From Chromobacterium haemolyticum DSM 19808 (GTDB taxonomy: Bacteria; Pseudomonadota; Gammaproteobacteria; Burkholderiales; Chromobacteriaceae), in NCBI RefSeq assembly GCF_000711885.1, contig NZ_JONK01000004.1:277339-341338 (forward strand): a stretch of DNA of 64,000 nucleotides, read 5' to 3'. The notes beneath the pieces are model-generated. The model saw nothing but the letters and a program-made list of their open reading frames with translations. It had not been told where the DNA came from and searched no databases. The position numbers and the translations under genes are program-made. How positions within the stretch are numbered: the first letter of the stretch is position 1; the number at the start of each line of letters is the position of its first letter. This document shows, in pieces, positions 55,180 to 62,296 of the stretch.

Positions 55180-56068
55180 TTGCGGCCTCCAGGTACGGGA
55201 CTTCTTCGCGGTATTGCGATCCAACGCCCAGCGCTGCGCAGTCAGCGGCCATGCTTGACTGCTTGGTCTGCATGCGGGAGTTGGTCACCTTGTCGCGGTC
55301 GGCGTTGAACTGGTGGGCGTCCAGCACCCACTTGCGGAACTTGGCCTGCCATGCCCTGGTGTCAGCGAGCGTTGTGCCGGCGGCCTGGTGGTGGGCAGTG
55401 AACTTGGCGAGCTCGTGATCCAGGTCGACGTTCATTGTCGTTGCGCTGGCGTTGGTCATGCGGTCGGGCTGGAGGTCGTCGGGAACGGGGATGCCGGTGC
55501 CGGTTGTTTGCTTGCGCGCGTCACTCACGAAAGAACCGTTAGGTTCTTGAGTAGAAGATGTAGATGTAGATGGACGTCCGCCCTCGTGCGGACGCGCACG
55601 AGAGGGTGAAGGGTTTGGTGATGCATCAATGCCATCACCATTGTCTTCACCAAAGGGGGGGTTAGGTGAATGGTTGGGTGAACATTCAGTGCCTGATCTT
55701 GCACATCGTTTGTACTCATCAATGACCATGCGCGACGAGTACCAAAGGGGGCCTTTGGTGATGTCGATCAGCGTAACCATTGGACCCTTGCGACGGCCAG
55801 AAACCGGGGTATAAGTTAGGGGCTCGGTGAGCTCGGTATCGCTGCCCTTGAGAACGCCCTTTGTAACCAGAGACTTTAGTTCGGCAGGCTTGCAGCCTAC
55901 AGCCTGAGCGATCTCTTTCAGGGACCAGCGCAGGATGCCGTACTCTTCGGAATCGTGCATCAAGCACAAGACGTCCATCCACACGCCTTTTTCGGCGTGT
56001 GTGCAGCGGCGTAAGTTGGAATTGCCCAGCCAGTCGGCCGGGTAGAACTGGAAGGATGGGCGCTTCAT
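55166..56068 (-). CDS. replication protein O-like (YdaU/DUF1376-type N-terminus)
   Basis: 300 residues from the ATG at 56068 (MKRPSFQFYPADWLGNSNLR), the common start of this group. The N-terminal domain (residues 1-110) is a winged-helix fold; the middle is low complexity (Pro/Ser/Asn/Thr, residues 125-190). The C-terminal part DLQPDRMTNASATTMNVDLD, with AWQAKFRKWVLDAHQ, is DnaT-like. It probably binds the phage origin; GC falls in the low-complexity part, where an origin could sit as in lambda O. Confidence 0.75.
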   Translation of the reverse strand: MKRPSFQFYPADWLGNSNLRRCTHAEKGVWMDVLCLMHDSEEYGILRWSLKEIAQAVGCKPAELKSLVTKGVLKGSDTELTEPLTYTPVSGRRKGPMVTLIDITKGPLWYSSRMVIDEYKRCARSGTECSPNHSPNPPFGEDNGDGIDASPNPSPSRARPHEGGRPSTSTSSTQEPNGSFVSDARKQTTGTGIPVPDDLQPDRMTNASATTMNVDLDHELAKFTAHHQAAGTTLADTRAWQAKFRKWVLDAHQFNADRDKVTNSRMQTKQSSMAADCAALGVGSQYREEVPYLEAANAFR

Positions 56069-56102
56069 ACAGCCTCCCCGCACTTGGCAAGGAGGCTGCT
56101 AA

Positions 56103-56321
56103 TCAGCCTTCTACGGCGGCCTCTTCCTGCAGAGCCCTGATTAAGGTGGGAATTTGCTCTTTGGGAATGGCGATATATTGATCGTCCATATCCAAGCTCA
56201 TTCCCTCCTGTCGAATGACGATTTCCCCTCTTGGGTTGGTATACACGGCAATCGCTCTTACGCGTGGAATGATGGTCAACTCTTTGTTTTCCGTTTCTTC
56301 CCAGTCCCAATTGTCGGACAT
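56103..56321 (-). CDS. 72-residue phage protein of unknown function
   Basis: ATG at 56321 behind a strong GAGGAGG. Acidic start (MSDNWDWEETENKE), then a beta-rich core with VYTNPRGEIVIRQEG and a helical end. No family recognised. It shares the IAIPKEQIPTLIRA pattern with IVIPRHKIPELVRV of the gene at 53137, so the two may be related. Confidence 0.65.
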   Translation of the reverse strand: MSDNWDWEETENKELTIIPRVRAIAVYTNPRGEIVIRQEGMSLDMDDQYIAIPKEQIPTLIRALQEEAAVEG

Positions 56322-56462
56322 GATGACCTCCTCTCATTTTGACGAGGTCATATTCTATCGCGCATAGAGTGCGGTTGTGGTGTTGCAACGATTGCGGCCA
56401 CTGCGTGGTATCGCGGTTGATATGTTCGATTTGCTTGTGCATAATTACCCCAATCTCTGCAT

Positions 56463-56512
56463 AACCCCCGCGAGCGGCTGCAACCGCATTGACCGGGGGT
56501 TTTGTTTTTCCC
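56463..56512 (+). terminator. possible plus-strand terminator
   Basis: AACCCCCG and CGGGGGTT flank a 28-base loop that holds GCGGCTGCAACCGC, and TTGTTTTTC follows. The 208-base gap 56322-56529 has no other feature. Confidence 0.45.
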
Positions 56513-56529
56513 GCGACGCCGCGGGCGGC

Positions 56530-57075
56530 TTATTTCCCCAATTTCTTCCGGCGCCGGCCGGCTACTGCTTCCACCGTTGCAGGCTTCAGCTTCCGCGCGC
56601 CGGGTAGCTCATATCCCGACAGCTTGGCTTGAGTGTCCCCGGGCCTGAAGATCACCAGCACTGCGTCAAATGGCGCTTTCTGGGCCGCGCCCACGAACTG
56701 CAGGCGAGGGCGCAGACAGCGCACCTCAGAGGCCAGAAACACGTTCCGGTGCCACCACAGCACCGACACACGAGCCGGCACCAAGCAGACGACCGTGGCG
56801 CCCCGCATGCTGCTCAGGCGGGCCTTGTCCATCCAGCGCTTGGTGACGTGGCCAAACGGTGGATTCATCCAAACCACTTCATTGCTCCAGTCTTTGGCGA
56901 GACCGTTGTCGGCCTTCGTGTAGTACCGAACGCACTTCGCTGTCTTGTCAGATGCGCACACGTCCACCGTGAAGCCGAACTCAGCGTGCAGGGCGTCGAA
57001 CAGGTCCTGGGGTGTTTCCCAGTCGTCGCGCGTGCTGCGGAAGTGGATCGAGGCCTCGTCAGTCTTCGATTTCAT
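56530..57075 (-). CDS. phage N6-adenine DNA methyltransferase (Dam family, PF05869)
   Basis: 181 residues from the ATG at 57075 (MKSKTDEASIHFRSTRDDWE). The motif IV variant WMNPPFG lies near residue 70, preceded by DWETPQDLFDALHAEFGFTV, the family's start signature. It overlaps the CII-type gene by 17 bases. It should methylate phage DNA at adenine, probably GATC, as protection or to control regulatory sites. Confidence 0.9.
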   Translation of the reverse strand: MKSKTDEASIHFRSTRDDWETPQDLFDALHAEFGFTVDVCASDKTAKCVRYYTKADNGLAKDWSNEVVWMNPPFGHVTKRWMDKARLSSMRGATVVCLVPARVSVLWWHRNVFLASEVRCLRPRLQFVGAAQKAPFDAVLVIFRPGDTQAKLSGYELPGARKLKPATVEAVAGRRRKKLGK

Positions 57076-57478
57076 GAGCCACCCTTGCCAAGTAGCCCTG
57101 CAGCTTGTTGATCTTCTTGCGCAGATCCGCGCCGATGAAACTGCGCAGCTGGCCGAGGGCCTTGTGAATGTCCTTCTCGGAGTCGTTGCCCTTAGTGGCA
57201 TCGGTCAGCAGCGAGAGCAGGGCGCGGTCAGCGTTGTCCACGGAATCCGGCATGGGGGAGATCAGATAGCCGAACTCATCGGCCATGGCCTGCAGAATCC
57301 GGTGATCGCCGGTCAAGCTCATCAGTTCCACGGCCTCAGGCAGGTAGAACCAGCGACTGTCGTCGTTGGGGTTGGCTTTCGCCCGGATCACGCCTTCTGG
57401 GCTGCCCAGGCGTTCGGCGATGACCTTGGCCCCACCGTTGACATGCACGGTCTTGTGGACAGCGTCATTCACGTTCAT
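57059..57478 (-). CDS. CII-type phage regulatory protein (PF06892)
   Basis: 139 residues, ATG at 57478. DAVHKTVHVNGGAKVIAERL near the start and WFYLPEAVELMSLTGDHRIL are the signatures of the CP76-like CII group. It is encoded just after cro, as in lambdoid phages, and should activate establishment of lysogeny. A 20-base palindrome lies between it and cro. Confidence 0.85.
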   Translation of the reverse strand: MNVNDAVHKTVHVNGGAKVIAERLGSPEGVIRAKANPNDDSRWFYLPEAVELMSLTGDHRILQAMADEFGYLISPMPDSVDNADRALLSLLTDATKGNDSEKDIHKALGQLRSFIGADLRKKINKLQGYLARVAHEIED

Positions 57479-57492
57479 CTGTGCGTATTCCT

Positions 57493-57512
57493 AAAAAATG
57501 ATCATTTTTTAA
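57493..57512. promoter_or_regulatory. 20-base perfect palindrome between cro and the CII-type gene
   Basis: TAAAAAATGATCATTTTTTA reads the same on both strands and has GATC at its centre. The phage encodes its own Dam-type methylase, so the site could be methylation-sensitive. It might also act as a short terminator. Confidence 0.5.
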
Positions 57513-57533
57513 TGAAAGGGCGTTTGTCATACT

Positions 57534-57752
57534 TCACTCAACAGCTGGCCCGGGCGAGTTCGACTTTGCCCAGTCTTCCTTATCAATCTGGTCCAGCTCA
57601 GGGAAGCGTCTGACCAACTGGTATGCGCTGCCATCGGGAACGGTCTCGCCCCACTTGGCAACTGCAGCAGTGGAGACGCCTAGTGATCTGGCGATCCGGG
57701 ACTTTGTGCCGCGGCCAGGTCCAAAGTACGAAACAACAATGGCGGTTCTCAT
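57534..57752 (-). CDS. Cro-type repressor
   Basis: 72 residues, ATG at 57752. IVVSYFGPGRGTKSRIARSL followed by GVSTAAVAKWGETVPDGSAY is the helix-turn-helix of the Cro/YdaS type. It is divergent from the CI-like gene across 73 bases that hold three operators. The predicted -10 (57760-57765) is only seven bases from the ATG, so the message may be leaderless. Confidence 0.85.
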   Translation of the reverse strand: MRTAIVVSYFGPGRGTKSRIARSLGVSTAAVAKWGETVPDGSAYQLVRRFPELDQIDKEDWAKSNSPGPAVE

Positions 57753-57759
57753 ATTGGTG

Positions 57760-57788
57760 ATGATAACTATGGTTTACAGTCAATGCAA
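57760..57788 (-). promoter_or_regulatory. pR-like promoter of the cro operon
   Basis: On the minus strand TTGCAT, 17 bases, TATCAT. It is overlapped by operators at 57763-57777 and 57786-57800. Start point should be at or near the cro ATG. Confidence 0.6.
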
Positions 57789-57825
57789 TCCTGGGTTTGC
57801 AAAATATCCGCTAACCTTGGTTATC
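57763..57825. promoter_or_regulatory. triple operator in the cro/cI gap
   Basis: Three 15-base sites with half-sites AACY/GGTT: 57763-57777 (ATAACTATGGTTTAC), 57786-57800 (CAATCCTGGGTTTGC) and 57811-57825 (CTAACCTTGGTTATC). The last abuts the CI-like start codon. They match the array at 61440-61498. Confidence 0.7.
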
Positions 57826-58197
57826 ATGGAAAACAATCTTGGAACCCGGATTCGCAAGGCGTTAGATGTCCTAAGCGAGAAGACCGGGAGTAAAAAAACT
57901 CCAAACTGGCTTGCTAACCAGGTTGGAGTGTCACGGCCCGCTGCTTACAAGTGGATGAACAACCCGACAGCTGGGATTGATGGTGAAAACCTCTACAAAG
58001 TCGCTAAGGCACTTCAAGTCAGCGCGGATTGGCTTGCATCTGGAAAAGGTGAAATGCAGCCAGAAGCTGTTAGTGGAGGGTACGTGGTAGCAAACTCGCT
58101 CGAAGAGTTGGTGCGCCAGGTGAAGGAGAAGGGGCCAGACGAGGTGTTGCAAGCGATCAGGTTGCTTGCCGAAAACAGCCAGAAATTGCCAAACTAA
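57826..58197 (+). CDS. CI-like phage repressor, short form
   Basis: 123 residues from the ATG at 57826 (MENNLGTRIRKALDVLSEKT). The HTH is WLANQVGVSRPAAYKWMNNP (residues 28-47). The protein lacks an S24 peptidase domain, so it would not be cut in a RecA-dependent way. Its tail, VVANSLEELVRQVKEKGPDE, resembles that of the regulator at 58982-59326. It should keep the lysogenic state and probably limits its own synthesis through the operator that touches its start codon. Confidence 0.85.
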   Translation: MENNLGTRIRKALDVLSEKTGSKKTPNWLANQVGVSRPAAYKWMNNPTAGIDGENLYKVAKALQVSADWLASGKGEMQPEAVSGGYVVANSLEELVRQVKEKGPDEVLQAIRLLAENSQKLPN

Positions 58198-58226
58198 AAA
58201 GGCGACCATGTGGTCGCCTTTTTTTA
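58195..58226. terminator. bidirectional terminator after the CI-like gene
   Basis: AAAAAGGCGACCA and TGGTCGCCTTTTT pair as a 13-bp stem with a two-base loop, with T tracts on both strands. Confidence 0.9.
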
Positions 58227-58496
58227 TTCCATTGACCTGAACAGCTCGTTCAGTTTGCTAAGAAGTGCCTTTGCCTCACCTCCATACATGAGTTTTAGCT
58301 TTCCTGCCTTGTCAATCCTGAGGCTTACGAACGCCCGATCTGTGTTGCTGTATAGGGAGACTGCCCTGTAGTGATGGCAATTCTGAGCATGTATGCAATG
58401 TGCTGCCGCGCTTCCGCAAGTCATTTCCACTCCGTTCATCGTTATCTGCCGCCCATGTCCTGGGCTGTGGGAGTAGTGTGCGACTGAAGCATGCAA
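58224..58496 (-). CDS. small phage protein with Cys/His residues, unknown function
   Basis: 90 residues from the ATG at 58496; an ATG at 58439 (MNGVEMTCGSAAAHCIHAQN) would give 71. The start has several Cys and His (CGSAAAHCIHAQNCHH), a possible metal site; the rest is an alpha/beta pattern (RAFVSLRIDKAGKLKLM). No family recognised. It ends at the bidirectional terminator. Confidence 0.55.
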   Translation of the reverse strand: MHASVAHYSHSPGHGRQITMNGVEMTCGSAAAHCIHAQNCHHYRAVSLYSNTDRAFVSLRIDKAGKLKLMYGGEAKALLSKLNELFRSME

Positions 58497-58532
58497 AACG
58501 CGAAATCAGTACAGATTTGTTGCTGTTCACTT

Positions 58533-58552
58533 TTGCTACATTTTTGTAGCAA
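58533..58552. repeat. TTGCTAC/GTAGCAA dyad
   Basis: TTGCTAC-ATTTTT-GTAGCAA, 7-base arms with a 6-base spacer, at the 3' end of the XRE gene. The half TTTTGTAGCAA recurs at 58925-58935, in the promoter region of the same gene, so it may be its operator. Confidence 0.5.
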
Positions 58553-58859
58553 GAAGACCCTCGGCGAGGGTGATCATCGCGTTGACGTGGCTGGTCTCAA
58601 GGTCAGTAGACAGGGCAAAAAGGATCTGGCAACGCATCATGTGGTCGTGATCAATCTCAGACCCACGTTGCAGGTGGTCAACGCTGACGTTCAAGTATGC
58701 GGCGAGTCTGGAAATCTGTTCATCATCAGGCATTTGGGATTTTAACCAGCGATTTACAGTAAACCGGCTGACCCCAAGGTGTGTGGCAACGGCTGTGACT
58801 GTTGTGCCACGAGCCTCAATTGCGGCCCGTAGTCGGGTGTGGAACGTCTCTTCTGGCAC
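58536..58859 (-). CDS. XRE-type transcriptional regulator
   Basis: 107 residues, ATG at 58859. HTH: VTAVATHLGVSRFTVNRWLK (residues 20-39). The C-terminal half is helical and may dimerise. It lies in the immunity region on the opposite strand to the CI-like gene. The 120-base gap upstream has GTTAA/TTAAC and TTTTGTAGCAA motifs that could be operators. Confidence 0.8.
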   Translation of the reverse strand: MPEETFHTRLRAAIEARGTTVTAVATHLGVSRFTVNRWLKSQMPDDEQISRLAAYLNVSVDHLQRGSEIDHDHMMRCQILFALSTDLETSHVNAMITLAEGLLATKM

Positions 58860-58981
58860 GTGCGCATGTTAAGCGTTTTTACTTAGTTTTAACAATAGCA
58901 GTGCCAGGTAGTGCTAGCGCACACTTTTGTAGCAAAAAGAGTGACGCTTATGCGCAACAATTCAGGCCGGAGCGGCCAGAA

Positions 58982-59326
58982 TCAGCGACGATCCGCTTGT
59001 TTCTGCAGCAGTAGGGTCAGGAGGCGGCCGGCTTCTTCTGGGCCACGAGCAAGAAGTTGATCTGCAAGATCTTCAAGGCTGTCCGCCGAAATGTAGGCGG
59101 CGCCAGGCTCAGGAATAGGCCGTTTGGGTTCTTTCCCAGTTTCAAGCCATTGAGGGCTCACGTTCAGGGCCTTTGATAATGGGAGCAGATGAGTTGTGCC
59201 TTTGCTCATGCCATTCTCAAGAGCGGACACGGTTCCGCGCGTCACGCCGGCCTTTCTGCTGAGCACCTCTTGAGACCATCCGCGCGCTATGCGCTCTTCC
59301 CTGATGCGTTTGCCTCGTCCGTTCAT
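58982..59326 (-). CDS. XRE-type regulator related to the CI-like protein at its C-terminus
   Basis: 114 residues, ATG at 59326. HTH: WSQEVLSRKAGVTRGTVSAL (residues 18-37). Its end, ISADSLEDLADQLLARGPEE, lines up with VANSLEELVRQVKEKGPDE of the CI-like repressor, pointing to a shared dimerisation or partner site. Upstream, TACAAT (59352) and ATTGTA (59372) form a dyad that may be its operator. Confidence 0.82.
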   Translation of the reverse strand: MNGRGKRIREERIARGWSQEVLSRKAGVTRGTVSALENGMSKGTTHLLPLSKALNVSPQWLETGKEPKRPIPEPGAAYISADSLEDLADQLLARGPEEAGRLLTLLLQKQADRR

Positions 59327-59395
59327 TGAGGCATTTTCGACGACCAGGGCGATACAATGCTTTCGAAGGGCGATTGTAGGCTATCGGTTGGCGCG

Positions 59396-59424
59396 TGAAA
59401 AAGCCCGCGCACGGCGGGCTTGTC
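59396..59424 (-). terminator. intrinsic terminator of the coiled-coil gene
   Basis: On the minus strand AAGCCCGC and GCGGGCTT pair around CGTGC and continue into TTTC. Confidence 0.75.
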
Positions 59425-59428
59425 TTGG

Positions 59429-59983
59429 TTACTTCTGGGGCTGTGGTGGCGCCGCGATCAACTTATCCAGCTTCTTGTCGATCGCATCCAAGCGCTCCTC
59501 GCGTTTCTGAAGGTCTGTCTGGGCCTTGTCGATGGCTTGGGCGGTGTTCTTCCCGGACTCGAATGAGGCGACCATGTTGCTGAGAACCGTAGCATTGAAG
59601 GCGGCAATGCCAATGATGACGGATACCCCAGTTCCCAGCATCCACCACTTCATGTTCTTCATCTCTGACTTGATGTCGCGCATGTCCTCTTCGATGCGCG
59701 TGGCTTTTTCCTCGATGCGCTGCACCCTGGCGTCCATCTTGGTCTCGATGGTCTCCAGTTTGGCCTCGAACTCTTCACGTGTAGGTGCGGTGCTCATGGG
59801 TTCATTATGGGGCCCGACACTGCGGCTATCAAGGCTTGTCGGGTTAATCGTTTCCACAAGTGGTGGCAGATCTCCAATAAACTTCCCTTCGTCATTTGCT
59901 ACAGCTAGGTGGGCATTTCTTATCAGCTCAGTCACGGTGGCGACAGCAAATTGCACTTCCTTATTTGATGCCTCGTTCATCAT
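59429..59983 (-). CDS. coiled-coil membrane protein of unknown function
   Basis: 184 residues from the ATG at 59983 (MMNEASNKEVQFAVATVTEL). Acidic/basic coiled coil at residues 68-110 (KLETIETKMDARVQRIEEKA, RIEEDMRDIKSEMKNMK), then one membrane helix (WWMLGTGVSVIIGIAAFNAT) and another coiled coil. The helix should place both coiled coils on opposite sides of the membrane. Possibly a superinfection or lysogeny-time function; not recognised. Confidence 0.65.
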   Translation of the reverse strand: MMNEASNKEVQFAVATVTELIRNAHLAVANDEGKFIGDLPPLVETINPTSLDSRSVGPHNEPMSTAPTREEFEAKLETIETKMDARVQRIEEKATRIEEDMRDIKSEMKNMKWWMLGTGVSVIIGIAAFNATVLSNMVASFESGKNTAQAIDKAQTDLQKREERLDAIDKKLDKLIAAPPQPQK

Positions 59984-59985
59984 GG

Positions 59986-60342
59986 TCAATCCCCTTGCGG
60001 AGATTGGGGTGGCGATTGAGGATCCTGAACATATTGCGACTCGGGGTTTTGTGTTGGGAGTGGATTTGCCGCAAGCCACAGGCGAATTTTGTGGTAGTTG
60101 AAATTTTTAATAAAGCCGCAGTTGCTGCATTCTACGATCACCAATGGGAACCCTGTTACATAGATATTCGAAGACCCATCGTAATAGCCAACCGATGCCA
60201 TTGGCAGACAGTACGCACGCCCCTTTAGATGGTCGATCACGCCCAAATCGTGAATGATCCAAGGGCCTGGCTTTATGCAGCCCGGGCAGTCTTGTCTGAT
60301 TTCGGGCTGTTGCATGTATCGAAGAACGTCGTTGAATTGCAT
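59986..60342 (-). CDS. zinc-ribbon-like phage protein
   Basis: 118 residues, ATG at 60342. Two Cys pairs, CPGC (residues 19-22) and CSNC (around 72-75), could bind zinc with a beta-rich domain between them. The C-terminal 20 residues are Pro/Gln/Ser-rich. It ends two bases before the next gene starts, so the two are in one transcript. Confidence 0.6.
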   Translation of the reverse strand: MQFNDVLRYMQQPEIRQDCPGCIKPGPWIIHDLGVIDHLKGRAYCLPMASVGYYDGSSNIYVTGFPLVIVECSNCGFIKNFNYHKIRLWLAANPLPTQNPESQYVQDPQSPPQSPQGD

Positions 60343-60434
60343 TGCATGCCCTTTCTATTGATTGGCGTATAAATAAATACCTCATCCACTGCAGGATGGT
60401 CTTGTCGCTCTGTAGCTTGCCAGCCTGCTCCGCA

Positions 60435-61022
60435 TCACTGCCCCGCGCTGCTGTCTTGGCTGGGTATGGGGATCATGGGTTTGGCGGCCGCCTCTTTGGC
60501 TTCGGGCTGTGCGACCTGAACTGGTGGTAGGGGCTCCTGTATGGCGGCCGGTGCCTGGTCGTGGTTAACGCTTTGCGTTTTCTCTGGCGGCTTATCTTCG
60601 AGACTCATCGGTTTCAAAACGCCGTTAGCTGCATCCTCAAACATCGCGTGTAGTAGGCTGGTTGGGGTGGCGTGAACAAACTCTTGCCTGTTTGTCAAAA
60701 TCGAAACTGACTTCGCATATTCGCATGGGGTTTTGCAAGTGATGATGTCGTTTCCCAAAGCGATTGTTTCCAGGTCATTCTTCTTGCCCAGGTAGAGAAT
60801 CATCACCACATCACCCGCAGACCGGCCTTTCTTTTGGTCTTCTTCAGTCAAGGCAGACTGATATCCATACATCCCATTGTCTTCAAGCACGTAGTGATGC
60901 GCCGGTTCCGCTTGAGCTGCTGGAGTTGTTTCGCCGGGACTGCGGTTGTCGTCCTGATTGCTCCCGCAAGCGGACAAAAGGGAGGTAGCAAGTAAAGCGG
61001 TTACAAGGGTTTTCAAAAGCAT
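60435..61022 (-). CDS. phage-encoded lipoprotein
   Basis: 195 residues, ATG at 61022. Signal peptide with lipobox LLSAC (Cys at residue 19), followed by Gly-Ser-Asn, which favours the outer membrane. A small core domain (residues 40-130, two Cys in TCKTPCEYAK) and a Pro/Ala/Gln-rich end. Expressed from the immunity region, so probably in the lysogen: a candidate superinfection-exclusion or host-surface factor. Confidence 0.7.
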   Translation of the reverse strand: MLLKTLVTALLATSLLSACGSNQDDNRSPGETTPAAQAEPAHHYVLEDNGMYGYQSALTEEDQKKGRSAGDVVMILYLGKKNDLETIALGNDIITCKTPCEYAKSVSILTNRQEFVHATPTSLLHAMFEDAANGVLKPMSLEDKPPEKTQSVNHDQAPAAIQEPLPPVQVAQPEAKEAAAKPMIPIPSQDSSAGQ

Positions 61023-61025
61023 TGC

Positions 61026-61367
61026 TCAATTTCCCATGTTGTCGATTTCGTTTGAGCGGGAGGTTGCCTTCAAGGCTTCAAGTATGTCCGCTACCTTTTC
61101 TAAATCAGCGGTTCTCATCCCGTTTAGAGCCTCTAACACCCTGCAAATCACCGGGTTTTCCCTAGCTTCAATGCCGTATGTCAGCCATGCGGGATCGACG
61201 CCAAGGGCATCTGCCAACGAGTTCATATCGTTGATGTTTGGGGTGTTTCGGCCATTCAGCCAGCATGCGAGTGTGCTCTGGGAGCGGCCCATGCTGGCTG
61301 CCACAACCCGCTGGGTCAGCCCTTTGGTAAGCATCACTTCGCGGATGCGGTCTTTCCAGCTTTTCAT
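61026..61367 (-). CDS. XRE-type regulator next to the second operator array
   Basis: 113 residues, ATG at 61367. HTH: LTQRVVAASMGRSQSTLACW (residues 17-36), then DMNSLADALGVDPAWLTYGI, typical of phage repressors without a peptidase domain. The C-terminal half is helical. It is divergent from the non-coding transcript at 61507, across three operators. It ends three bases before the lipoprotein gene, so both share a transcript. Confidence 0.82.
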   Translation of the reverse strand: MKSWKDRIREVMLTKGLTQRVVAASMGRSQSTLACWLNGRNTPNINDMNSLADALGVDPAWLTYGIEARENPVICRVLEALNGMRTADLEKVADILEALKATSRSNEIDNMGN

Positions 61368-61439
61368 TTCTTCACAGCACTCATCTCAATGACCAGTGTG
61401 ACGTTGGCATTTTACCCCGGTGGCTGTGTGTCATAAATG

Positions 61440-61498
61440 CAAACCTGAGTTAACAAAAAATGAAACCAAGGTTGACAAGAATGGAAACTAGGGTTTAC
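61440..61498. promoter_or_regulatory. second triple operator, 22-base spacing
   Basis: Three sites at 61440-61454 (CAAACCTGAGTTAAC), 61462-61476 (GAAACCAAGGTTGAC) and 61484-61498 (GAAACTAGGGTTTAC), starting exactly 22 bases apart. They follow the same AACY-NN-GGTT consensus as the cro/cI array, as oL and oR do in lambda. Confidence 0.75.
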
Positions 61499-61500
61499 AT
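61472..61500 (+). promoter_or_regulatory. pL-like promoter of the candidate RNA
   Basis: TTGACA at 61472-61477, a 17-base spacer and TTACAT at 61495-61500. The -35 is consensus; the -10 is weak. The second and third operators overlap it. Start expected near 61507. Confidence 0.7.
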
Positions 61501-61506
61501 TGAGTC

Positions 61507-62284
61507 TCACCAGCCCAGCACACTGGGCACTGATCTCAAACAACCTACAAATACGGACGCCGCTCGCCGGCGCAGGCCTCTGGCAAGAGAACTGCAAACG
61601 AGCGGCAGCCGACCAGCATGCAAACTGATGCGACCAGCGGCGCCGCGCGATGAAGCGGAGGCGGTGAGCGGGAGGGCCCCAAGGTGGCCAAGACGCAGAG
61701 GACGGGAGCAGGGTGGTCGGAACAAGAGCCGCTTCGCGAGAGGCGGCACATTGAAGCGGCGGCGTGGAAGGACACGCTGAAGGCGTCTCAAGCATGGTAC
61801 TTCGGCCCGGAATCTATCTAGTGGGATGGGCAGTGATGAGGTTCGTCGAAACGAACCAGTGGACTCAAATTCCATAGGAATCCATGCAAGCCGGTATCAA
61901 GCCCGGCCCGCTTCAATGTGCAGTAGATGGACTGGTGACCACGGCCAGGCGACCCAACAACGGAAGCGAACGGGTGGAGGTGAGTCGTAGCCCACGGAAA
62001 GGCGCAGTTTGATGCCAGCTACCGCCCCCTATTGAACTTGGCCCGATGACAAGGGCGGCGAAAGGGCAACAGAGACGGCCGGGCAGTCACCTGGCGCCGG
62101 ACAGCGTAACCGGCAGCAGTAAACAGGGGAGCGGCGCCCTGAACCAACGGCTGACACGTCGGGAATGCGCTGGAAAGTTCGACGGAAAGCTACCGCAGCG
62201 CTGACACCCCGGAAAGACGGGGACAGATTTCCCCCCGCAGTACCTTGGCCGCCCGCGCTCACCCCAGCCGGGCGGCTTCTTTTT
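61507..62284 (+). ncRNA. candidate large structured phage RNA (about 780 bases)
   Basis: No credible ORF on either strand: the longest frames are Arg- or Ser/Pro-rich and lack Shine-Dalgarno sites. Many local helices can form: GCCCA/TGGGC (61513-61528); GGTTCGT-CGAA-ACGAACC (61840-61857); ATTCC/GGAAT (61869-61881); GCCGG/CCGGC (61890-61907); CCGCC plus CTTG with CAAG plus GGCGG (62022-62058); GGCGCCG/CGGCGCC (62093-62138); GCGCTG/CAGCGC (62167-62201); and CCCCG-GAAAGA-CGGGG (62207-62222). Purine-rich GGAA/GAAA joins separate them. It starts at an operator-controlled promoter and ends at an intrinsic terminator. I find no match to RNase P, tmRNA or a group II intron; GOLLD-like RNA is one alternative. 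Confidence 0.5.
62248..62284 (+). terminator. intrinsic terminator of the candidate RNA
   Basis: GCCGCCCG and CGGGCGGC form an 8-bp GC stem around 13 bases, followed by TTCTTTTT. Confidence 0.85.
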
Positions 62285-62296
62285 GGAGGTCACAGC

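Noticed and set aside
61460..61780. 106-codon plus-strand frame in the RNA candidate
   Set aside because: It starts inside the operators, upstream of the likely transcript start, and is extremely Arg-rich; no ribosome site.
61507..62284. Group II intron or retroelement
   Set aside because: No reverse transcriptase, no GUGCG-type 5' end and no domain V hairpin could be found.
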